Part shown: one piece after another, positions 57,337-64,000 of the stretch
Layout: every line of letters starts with the position of its first letter
Position numbering within the stretch: the first letter of the stretch is position 1
Assembly (NCBI GenBank): GCA_017519965.1
Contig: JAFWRK010000039.1
Span: 1 to 64,000 of the forward strand
Origin: Bacilli bacterium
Lineage (GTDB): Bacteria > Bacillota_I > Bacilli_A > RF39 > UBA660
Length of the DNA stretch: 64,000 nt
Direction of reading: 5' to 3'
The notes under the pieces: model-generated
What the model was told of the DNA's origin: nothing
Seen by the model: the letters and a program-made list of their open reading frames with translations, nothing else
Database searches by the model: none
Made by a program: the position numbers and the translations under genes

Positions 57337-60289
57337 ATAATACTTCTTCTGGGTGTTCTAGTTTAACACTTACTAGTTTTGATACACCAGATTCTTGCAT
57401 TGTTATACCATATAGTGTTTTAGCATATTCCATTGTTTTCTTTTTATGTGTAATTATTAAGAATTGTGTTTTATTCTTATAATGATCTAGGTATTTACCA
57501 AATTGAGCTACATTAGCTTCATCTAATGCTGCTTCAACTTCATCAAATAAACAGAATGGAACTGTTCTAACATTTAAAATGGCAAATAATAAACTAATAG
57601 CTGTTAAAGTTTTTTCTCCTCCTGATAAAAGAGAAATTGTTGTTAATTTCTTTCCTGGAGGTGATGCTACTATTTCTATTCCTGTAGTTAACATATTATC
57701 TGGATCTGTTAATTTTAAGTCTGCTCCTCCACCATTAAATAGTTCTTTAAATACTTCTTTAAATTCAACTCTTATAGCTTCAAATGTCTTAGCAAATTCT
57801 TCTTCCATTACTCCATCCATTTCATTCATGATTTCTAGTAATGTGTCTTCTGCTTTTAACAAATCTTCTTTTTGATTCTTTAAGAATTCATATCTTGTAT
57901 TTACTCTTTTATATTCTTCTATGGCATCAATATTTACCATACCTATTCTTTTTATATTTGAGCGATATGTATTAACTTTAATTCTAGCTTCCTCTGGCTC
58001 TATATCTAACTTATAATCTTTTTTAGCTTTTTCATATGTTATTTCATATTCAGTACTTAATATATTTAACATATTATCTATTTTTAGATCATTTCTAGAT
58101 ATTCTAACATTTAATTCATTAGATTCTTTTTCTAAACTTCTAAGATTAGAATTCTTTAACTTTTCTTCTGCTTGGTATGCTTCTAATTTAGTTTTTAGAT
58201 TTTCTATTTCTTTAATTAAAGAATTAAGTCTAATAGTAATTGTTTCTTTTTCTGTAGCTTTTTCATGATATAGAGTTGTTAACTCTTTTTCTTTTTCAGA
58301 TAAACTATTACTATTAATAGAATTAAGAGTTTCCCATTCTTTATTACATTGTACTAATTCTTCTTTTAAGATATTTAATTCATTATTTTTAGAATCATAT
58401 TTTTCTTTAATACTAGTTCTTTCTTTAGATAAAACAAATACTTGTTCTTCTCTTTTTGTAATATCTTCATCTAAACTATTAATCTCATTAGATATTTCTA
58501 ATAATTCTTGTTTTAATAATTGTTCTTTATCTTCTTCATGTTTTAAATCTTGTTTTAAACTAATTACACTTGTTGATTTATATGTAGATCCTCCTGACAT
58601 TGATCCACCTACATTTACTACATCTCCATCTAATGTAACTATCTTATATTTACTATAAATTTTATGAGATATTCTAGTAGCTGAATCTATATCATTTACT
58701 AATAATACTGTTCCTAATTGATTTTCTATTATATTTTTATATTTATTATCATATTCTAATAAATCACTTAGTACTCCAATATAGTCTGGATCATTTTTTA
58801 CACTACTTAATGTTTCTTTATCAATATATCTAGATGTTATTACTGATAATGGGAAGAATGTTGCTCTTCCTAAATGATTATCTTTTAAGAAATTAATTGC
58901 TTTTTTAGCACTTTCTTCATCTGTAGTAATAATAAAATTCTTATTTGAACTGATTGCAATATTTAGAGCTTTTACATATTTATCTTCTGTTGATATTAAG
59001 TTACCAATAGTATTATGTATACCATTTAATGAAGTAGCATTTAATACACTTCTAACACTATTAGGCATATCAGCTCCATTATCTATTTCTCTTCTTAGAT
59101 TATCTATTTTATGTCTTGTACTGATAATATCTCTATCATGTGATGAAAAATCATTATTAAGCATATTTTTCTTTTGTTTTAATTTTAATAACTCTTGTTC
59201 ATTATTCTTTAATTCATCTTCAATACTTGTACTATCTTTTGTAATAATACTAATATCTTCTTTTAATATATTTATTGAACTTTCTACTTTTGATTTATTA
59301 TCTAGTACTTTTCTTATTTCTTCTTTTATTTCATTTTCTTCTTTTGTTGTTTTACTTTTTTCTATTAATAGATTCTTTTCTCCATTAATCTTTTCTACTT
59401 CTCCAGTAATAACTAATAATTTTCTATTTAATTCATTTTTCTCTGTTTCTAATTTTTCTAATCTATTAGATTCTTCTAAATATGTAGCATCTCCTTTAGA
59501 TGATTCATTAGAGATTGTTACTATGTCTCTTTCTAGCTTTTCTTTCTTTGTTTTATCTTTTTCTAGTTCATCATTGATATTTTCTATATCATAAGCTAAA
59601 AGGGCTACTTCATATTTTTCTAAACCATTTTTATTTTCTAAATATTCTTCTGCTTTTTTACTTTGTTCTTTTAATGGTTCTACTTGTAATTCTAGTTCTC
59701 CAATAATATCATTTACTCTATCTAAATTATTATGAGTTCTATCTAGTTTTCTAAGGGCTTCTTCTTTTCTTTTTTTGTACTTTAAAATACCTGATGCTTC
59801 TTCAAATATTACTCTTCTTTCACTACTGGATGATGATAGAATTCTATCTACTTCTCCTTGAGAAATAATATTAAATGATTCTTTTCCCATACCTGTATCT
59901 AGTAATAAATCATTAATATCTTTTAATCTACATCTTTCTCCATTTAGAAAGTATTCATTTTCTCCACTTCTATATACTCTTCTTTTAATAGATATTTCAG
60001 TATATGGAACATTTAAGAAATGATCATTATTATCAAATATTAATTCTACACTAGCAACATTTAAAGGGTTTCTACTTTTACTACCAGAGAATATTACATC
60101 AGACATTGATCCTTCTCCACGTAGAGATTTAACTGATTGTTCTCCTAATACCCAACGTACAGCATCTACAATATTACTTTTACCTGATCCATTAGGCCCA
60201 ACTATACATGTAGTGTTACCATCTAATTTAATATTTAATTTATCAGCAAATGACTTAAATCCACTTGCTATTATTTCTTTTAAGTACAT
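57335..60289 (-). CDS. smc: Chromosome segregation SMC protein, short-armed
   Basis: 984 residues from the ATG at 60289 (AGGGTGA upstream; the longer start at 60337 lacks a site). Head: Walker A VGPNGSGKSNIVDAVRWVLG at the N-terminus; ABC signature TISLLSGGEKTLTAISLLFA and Walker B FCLFDEVEAALDEAN near the C-terminus. Coiled coils flank a hinge at about 400-560 with the glycine pairs VGGSMSGGST. B. subtilis SMC is about 1186 residues; the arms here are clearly shorter, as in Mollicutes. Acts with ScpA/ScpB (not in window) in chromosome folding. Confidence 0.96.
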   Translation of the reverse strand: MYLKEIIASGFKSFADKLNIKLDGNTTCIVGPNGSGKSNIVDAVRWVLGEQSVKSLRGEGSMSDVIFSGSKSRNPLNVASVELIFDNNDHFLNVPYTEISIKRRVYRSGENEYFLNGERCRLKDINDLLLDTGMGKESFNIISQGEVDRILSSSSSERRVIFEEASGILKYKKRKEEALRKLDRTHNNLDRVNDIIGELELQVEPLKEQSKKAEEYLENKNGLEKYEVALLAYDIENINDELEKDKTKKEKLERDIVTISNESSKGDATYLEESNRLEKLETEKNELNRKLLVITGEVEKINGEKNLLIEKSKTTKEENEIKEEIRKVLDNKSKVESSINILKEDISIITKDSTSIEDELKNNEQELLKLKQKKNMLNNDFSSHDRDIISTRHKIDNLRREIDNGADMPNSVRSVLNATSLNGIHNTIGNLISTEDKYVKALNIAISSNKNFIITTDEESAKKAINFLKDNHLGRATFFPLSVITSRYIDKETLSSVKNDPDYIGVLSDLLEYDNKYKNIIENQLGTVLLVNDIDSATRISHKIYSKYKIVTLDGDVVNVGGSMSGGSTYKSTSVISLKQDLKHEEDKEQLLKQELLEISNEINSLDEDITKREEQVFVLSKERTSIKEKYDSKNNELNILKEELVQCNKEWETLNSINSNSLSEKEKELTTLYHEKATEKETITIRLNSLIKEIENLKTKLEAYQAEEKLKNSNLRSLEKESNELNVRISRNDLKIDNMLNILSTEYEITYEKAKKDYKLDIEPEEARIKVNTYRSNIKRIGMVNIDAIEEYKRVNTRYEFLKNQKEDLLKAEDTLLEIMNEMDGVMEEEFAKTFEAIRVEFKEVFKELFNGGGADLKLTDPDNMLTTGIEIVASPPGKKLTTISLLSGGEKTLTAISLLFAILNVRTVPFCLFDEVEAALDEANVAQFGKYLDHYKNKTQFLIITHKKKTMEYAKTLYGITMQESGVSKLVSVKLEHPEEVL

Positions 60290-60356
60290 ATACTTCACCC
60301 TATTCATAAGTATACTATATCTTTTAGTTTTAATCAAAAGAAAAAAGGGTATTCCC

Positions 60357-61184
60357 CTATTCTTTTAATAAATCATTTAAAGATATTATGTCATATCCTT
60401 TAGACTTTATATAATAAATAATATAATCTAATTCTTTTTTTATTTCATTTGTAATTTCTACTAATATAATAGAACCATTAGATAGTTCTTTCTTAATAGT
60501 TGCTGTTGGACTGTTATTTAATGTAATACTAGGAATAATAGTATAATACTTATACTTTTTACAAACATTTAATAATTTCTTATTTCTATTTATTGTTATA
60601 CAATAGCTAGTTTTCTTATTAGTTATATTTTCTATATAACTAGAATTAGAAGATACATATACTTTATTTATTTCTTTATAGTTTAATTCTATATTATTTT
60701 TTGTTAAATCTTTTTCTTCTAAATAATCTATTAAATCAGAATCAATCAATAACGTAGATTGTATATGTTCTAAATCTATGTAATTAGTTATTAATCTATA
60801 TTTCTCTATATCATCTATATAAAAAATAATAGATACACTTCTTTTCTTTTTATTTCCACTTATTATGTATTTATCATAATTATTTTTAATTGATACTTTA
60901 GGTGATATATCTTTTAGTATAGTTAATGATTCATTATACATGCCATATTCTTTCATCTTTTTATAAGTTAGATTAATATTTACTTGTTTTCCTTTTAATC
61001 CTGGAATAATTGTATCATCTACTATTCTTGCATCTATTGGACTTATATTAAACTTATCTTGATTCTTTTCTATTTTTTCCATTATGGGATCTATTCTTTT
61101 TACTAAATCAATTGATTTAGCTGTATAGTAAAAACTAAATAATGTTAATAATACTCCTAGGAATAGTTTTATTTTATTATTCAT
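60357..61184 (-). CDS. Polysaccharide-deacetylase-fold (NodB-like) protein lacking catalytic residues
   Basis: 275 residues. N-terminal helix (KLFLGVLLTLFSFYYTAKSI) anchors it or acts as a signal; the rest is outside. The middle resembles a NodB domain: RSVSIIFYIDDIEKY replaces the usual TFDDGP, STLLIDSDLIDYLEEK the T-x-F segment, and GSIILVEITNEIKKELDYII with a GYDIISLNDLL ending fits the final helix, where GSI-x-L-x-H is usual. The H-x-x-x-H metal pair is not visible. A non-enzymatic glycan-binding role is possible. Not close to any family I can name. AGGTGAG precedes the ATG. Confidence 0.7.
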   Translation of the reverse strand: MNNKIKLFLGVLLTLFSFYYTAKSIDLVKRIDPIMEKIEKNQDKFNISPIDARIVDDTIIPGLKGKQVNINLTYKKMKEYGMYNESLTILKDISPKVSIKNNYDKYIISGNKKKRSVSIIFYIDDIEKYRLITNYIDLEHIQSTLLIDSDLIDYLEEKDLTKNNIELNYKEINKVYVSSNSSYIENITNKKTSYCITINRNKKLLNVCKKYKYYTIIPSITLNNSPTATIKKELSNGSIILVEITNEIKKELDYIIYYIKSKGYDIISLNDLLKE

Positions 61185-61205
61185 ATACTCACCTGTTTTA
61201 GTATA

Positions 61206-61234
61206 TGAAAAAAAGGTTCAATATTGAACCTTTT
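61206..61234 (-). terminator. Terminator of pnp
   Basis: Ten-base-pair stem AAAAGGTTCA-ATAT-TGAACCTTTT, T-run on the minus strand, overlapping the stop codon. Confidence 0.88.
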
Positions 61235-63431
61235 ATTCTGTAATTGTTTCTGTTTCAGTTTCTTCTGGTTGTTTTTCTACAACTTTCTTTTCTTTTTTAG
61301 GTAAAGCTTCTTTTCTTGAGAAGTTTAATCTTCCTTTTTTATCTACACCTAAACATTTAACTATTATTTCATCACCTAAAGAAACAACATCTTCTGTTTT
61401 TTCTACTCTATCATTTGATAATTGAGAAATATGAACTAAACCTTCACATCCAGGCCATACTTGTACAAAGCATCCGAAGTCTTCTATTTTAACTACTTTA
61501 GCTTCATAGATTTTTCCTTCTTCTACTTCACGTGTAATGTTTTCAATCATTTCTCTTGTCTTATTAATTATTTCTTTATCTGAGTGATAGATAATAACTC
61601 TACCATCATCTTCTAATTCAACTTTTACTGCGTTAACATTTGTTACTTCTGTTACATTAGAGGCTTCACAAATAATCTTAGTAATCATTTCTCCACCTTT
61701 ACCTATAACATCTTTAATCTTAGCTGGATTAATCATAAATGTTTCCATCTTTGGAGCATATTTAGATACTTCTTTTCTAGGTTCAGGTATTTGTGCTTCA
61801 ATTACATCAAGTATTTGCATTCTAGCTTTTTTAGCTTGAGCTAATGCTTCTTTTAAGATTTCTTTAGTTATACCACTAATCTTAATATCCATTTGAAGTG
61901 CAGTTATACCATTTCTTGTACCTGCTACTTTAAAGTCCATATCTCCTAAGTGATCTTCCATACCTTGAATATCTGTAAGAATTGTATAATCATCTCCATG
62001 AGTTATAAGTCCCATTGCAATACCTGCAACTGGTGCTTTAATTGGAACTCCTGCAGCCATAAGTGACATACATCCAGCACATATACTTGCTTGAGATGAT
62101 GATCCATTTGATTCAAGTATTTCTGATACTACTCTTATTGTATATGGGAATTCTTCTTCTGATGGAATTACTTGAGCTAAGGCTTTTTCTCCTAAAGCTC
62201 CATGTCCAATTTCACGTCTACCTGGAGCACCATATCTTCCTGTTTCTCCTACAGAGAATTGTGGGAAGTTATAATGTAACATAAATCTCTTTTGATCTTC
62301 TAATCCTAGACCATCTATTATTTGATGCTCATTTAATGCTCCTAGAGTTGTTGTTGATAAACTTTGAGTTTGTCCTCTTGTAAATAAAGCAGAACCATGT
62401 ACTCTAGGTAATAAATCTATATCAGTAGATAATGGTCTTATTTCATCCATTGCTCTACCATCTGCTCTTAATCCTTCTTTAACTACTATATTTCTAAATA
62501 ATTCATATTCAATATCGCTAAGAACCATATTTACTTTAACAAGTAATTCTTTTAGTTCTTGTTCTTTCATTGAATCTTCATTTTCTTTTGTATATAATTC
62601 AATAACTTCTTCTTTTAAAGCATCAATAGCTGCATATTTTTCTAGTTTATCTTTAATACGAAGAGCTTTATCCATTCTATCTGTTACTAAGTCTTTTACA
62701 CGAGTTATTATTTCTTCTTCAGGAACTAGTGTTTCATATTCCATTTTTTCTACACCAATTTCCTTAATAATCTCTTCTTGGAACTTAATTAATTCTTTTA
62801 CTGCTTCATGTCCAAACATTAATGCTTCTAACATAACATCTTCTGGTACTTGTTTTGCACTAGATTCTACCATGTTAATTGCTTCTTTAGTTCCAGCTAC
62901 TGTTAATTCTAAATCAGAATTTTCTAATTCTTCTGGAGTTGGATTAATTATAAATTCTCCATTTACTCTACCAACTTTAACTCCAGCAATTGGACCATTA
63001 AATGGTATTTTTGAAATTGATACTGCTAATGATGAAGCAAACATAGCAGTTAATTCTGGTGAACAATCTTGATCTACTGATAATACTGTAGATATAATTT
63101 GTACTTCATTTTTAAATCCTTCTGGGAATAATGGACGCATTGGTCTGTCTATCATTCTTGCAGCTAATGTAGCAGCTTCACTAGGACGACCTTCACGTTT
63201 AATAAATCCTCCAGGAATTTTTCCTACTGAGTAAAGCTTTTCTTGATAATTAACTGTTAATGGGAAAAAGTCAGATAATAAGTTTACTGTTTTAGATACT
63301 ACTGATGCAGTTAATACAACTGTATCATTATATCTTACTAGTACTGCTCCATCTGCTTGTTTAGCTAATTCTCCATGCTCTACTACTAATTTTCTTCCAT
63401 GAAAATCTAATTCAAATACTTTCTTTTCCAT
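61233..63431 (-). CDS. pnp: Polyribonucleotide nucleotidyltransferase
   Basis: 732 residues. Phosphorolytic 3'-to-5' exoribonuclease of the degradosome. Two RNase PH domains (the first from [20 protein letters not shown]; the second with [15 protein letters not shown] and [15 protein letters not shown]), a KH domain ([19 protein letters not shown]) and an S1 domain ([20 protein letters not shown]) are present in order. Short acidic tail. GAGGTAG precedes the ATG. 27 bases after the partial gene at the right edge with no terminator, so probably co-transcribed. Confidence 0.97.
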   Translation of the reverse strand: MEKKVFELDFHGRKLVVEHGELAKQADGAVLVRYNDTVVLTASVVSKTVNLLSDFFPLTVNYQEKLYSVGKIPGGFIKREGRPSEAATLAARMIDRPMRPLFPEGFKNEVQIISTVLSVDQDCSPELTAMFASSLAVSISKIPFNGPIAGVKVGRVNGEFIINPTPEELENSDLELTVAGTKEAINMVESSAKQVPEDVMLEALMFGHEAVKELIKFQEEIIKEIGVEKMEYETLVPEEEIITRVKDLVTDRMDKALRIKDKLEKYAAIDALKEEVIELYTKENEDSMKEQELKELLVKVNMVLSDIEYELFRNIVVKEGLRADGRAMDEIRPLSTDIDLLPRVHGSALFTRGQTQSLSTTTLGALNEHQIIDGLGLEDQKRFMLHYNFPQFSVGETGRYGAPGRREIGHGALGEKALAQVIPSEEEFPYTIRVVSEILESNGSSSQASICAGCMSLMAAGVPIKAPVAGIAMGLITHGDDYTILTDIQGMEDHLGDMDFKVAGTRNGITALQMDIKISGITKEILKEALAQAKKARMQILDVIEAQIPEPRKEVSKYAPKMETFMINPAKIKDVIGKGGEMITKIICEASNVTEVTNVNAVKVELEDDGRVIIYHSDKEIINKTREMIENITREVEEGKIYEAKVVKIEDFGCFVQVWPGCEGLVHISQLSNDRVEKTEDVVSLGDEIIVKCLGVDKKGRLNFSRKEALPKKEKKVVEKQPEETETETITE

Positions 63432-63458
63432 TTTCTACCTCTATTTCAAAATATTTGT

Positions 63459-64000
63459 CTACTGATATTTATTTTTCATGTATAATTCTAAAACTTTTTT
63501 CTTAGGCATTTCAAAACAATAGTCACTTATGTTTTTACAATCTTCAAAATCTCTAAACGAATTCATTGTTTCACTTACTATATAATCACCCTGTTGTAAG
63601 ATACCATCTTTATGTTTAACTATTTTATTAACCATTAAGCATTTATAATCTGGTTCACTAAATCTATTAGGTAATCTTTGTAATAGAATATCTTTTGCCA
63701 CTATATCATAAGAATACCTATAAGTTATTGTTTCTGGCATTCTTACTTCATTTATAAAGTAAGGTAATCCACAATATAGAGCCATAGCTTGTATGAATGG
63801 TGTAAGATTAAATGTTTTATTACTTTCTTCTGTACCATATATAGTTTTTACTTTAAGTATTGATCCAGTATATACATCATCTATAGGTATATCTTCTTCA
63901 CAATCTTTTTTGTAATTCTTTATAATGTTATTTTTTGAATTTAATCCTTTATGCTCTATTAATTTTTCATATGGTAATAGTGTGTTTTTTTGTAACTTTT
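63459..64000 (-). CDS. Unknown protein (partial, N-terminus outside window)
   Basis: The C-terminal 180 residues of a gene whose start lies beyond the right edge; I read the frame back to the edge without a stop. An internal ATG at 63785 exists but the frame is open upstream of it. Visible parts are hydrophilic (SFRDFEDCKNISDYCFEMPK near the end, YEKLIEHKGLNSKNN near the edge) with a central segment YCGLPYFINEVRMPETITYR. Not recognised. Cysteines occur in DYCFE, EDCKN and ALYCG. Likely in the same message as pnp. Confidence 0.65.
   Translation of the reverse strand, partial: KLQKNTLLPYEKLIEHKGLNSKNNIIKNYKKDCEEDIPIDDVYTGSILKVKTIYGTEESNKTFNLTPFIQAMALYCGLPYFINEVRMPETITYRYSYDIVAKDILLQRLPNRFSEPDYKCLMVNKIVKHKDGILQQGDYIVSETMNSFRDFEDCKNISDYCFEMPKKKVLELYMKNKYQ

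Noticed and set aside
60303..60357. Hairpin AGGG-N5-CCCT as terminator of the NodB-like gene
   Set aside because: Stem is only four pairs followed by mismatches; not convincing enough to list.
1..64000. TGA used as tryptophan (Mollicutes code)
   Set aside because: Large conserved proteins (PNPase, SMC, ThrRS, SufB) end at family length with TGA as stop in the supplied frames and use TGG for Trp.

Overview
The window is a strongly AT-rich bacterial chromosome segment from a Gram-positive (Firmicutes/Bacilli-like) organism. Supporting this are a complete wall-synthesis signature (mraZ-rsmH-ftsL-pbp order, MraY, FtsW, two class B penicillin-binding proteins with PASTA domains), Bacillus-type DnaI, ComEA/ComEC, a threonine T-box, classical sigma-A promoters (TTGACT-N17-TATAAT type), AGGAGG ribosome binding sites and short U-tailed terminators. 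Families end at their expected lengths with TGA read as stop, so the standard code is in use. The compact genes (984-residue SMC, ThrRS without its TGS domain, salvage-only NAD pathway, minimal suf operon) suggest a streamlined, host-associated uncultured lineage such as the gut Bacilli near Erysipelotrichales/RF39. That placement is inference. Nearly all genes lie on the minus strand; the exceptions are 11.1-13.6 kb and 52.8-53.6 kb.

Layout. 1-11 kb: M18 aminopeptidase (cut by the window edge), mraY, a lysine-rich coiled-coil membrane protein, a 1408-residue CoA-dehydratase activase fusion, a DUF1653 protein, a GNAT acetyltransferase, a SpoVD-like PBP, and a membrane protein with a Pro/Gln/Met-rich tail. 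11.1-13.6 kb (plus strand): a trio of a four-LysM protein, a small protein and a SleC/SpoIID-like peptidoglycan-binding protein, resembling spore-cortex proteins. 13.6-16.5 kb: a DinD/BRO-like protein with a LexA-like box in its promoter, gpmA, cysE, and a histidine-phosphatase relative lacking the RHG arginine. 16.5-20.7 kb: the NAD salvage operon pncA-pncB-nadE-nadD with an NrtR-type Nudix regulator as last gene. 20.8-23.1 kb: trxB-trxA and a PrsW-like membrane protease. 23.2-29.4 kb: a cluster of unknown coiled-coil and membrane-anchored proteins directly downstream of the division cluster. 29.4-33.4 kb: mraZ-rsmH-ftsL-pbpB, with three TGG repeats at 10-bp spacing forming a clear MraZ operator. 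33.4-36.4 kb: a giant type IV prepilin-like protein with tandem repeats, and a partner.

36.4-38.7 kb: a threonine T-box leader, a 79-residue unknown protein and thrS, in that order. 38.7-42.3 kb: an M23 peptidase, an atypical RNB-family nuclease and dnaI. 42.3-47.1 kb: an accessory stretch with a transglutaminase-like protein, a small P-loop NTPase, an unknown protein, two histidine phosphatases, a chimeric pseudogene made of comEC and DUF1016 pieces, and a DUF1016 nuclease gene broken by an internal deletion. 47.1-52.7 kb: comEA-comEC, a DHH phosphoesterase, a zinc-dependent phospholipase C-like protein and ftsW. 52.8-53.6 kb (plus strand): a YjcZ-like 50-residue protein and peptide deformylase. 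53.7-57.3 kb: an Rrf2/IscR-like regulator with sufC-sufB-sufD under a promoter containing a CTACC-N5-GGTAG operator. 57.3-64 kb: smc, a NodB-fold protein that has lost its catalytic residues, pnp, and an unknown gene cut by the edge.

The most promising undescribed items are the 79-residue protein under T-box control with ThrRS, the coiled-coil/DUF1292 operon beside the division cluster, the giant prepilin, the RNB variant, and the putative spore-associated loci. No stretch longer than about 300 bases lacks a gene. The longest gap (38391-38667) is the T-box leader. I found no tRNA, rRNA, CRISPR array or insertion sequence.
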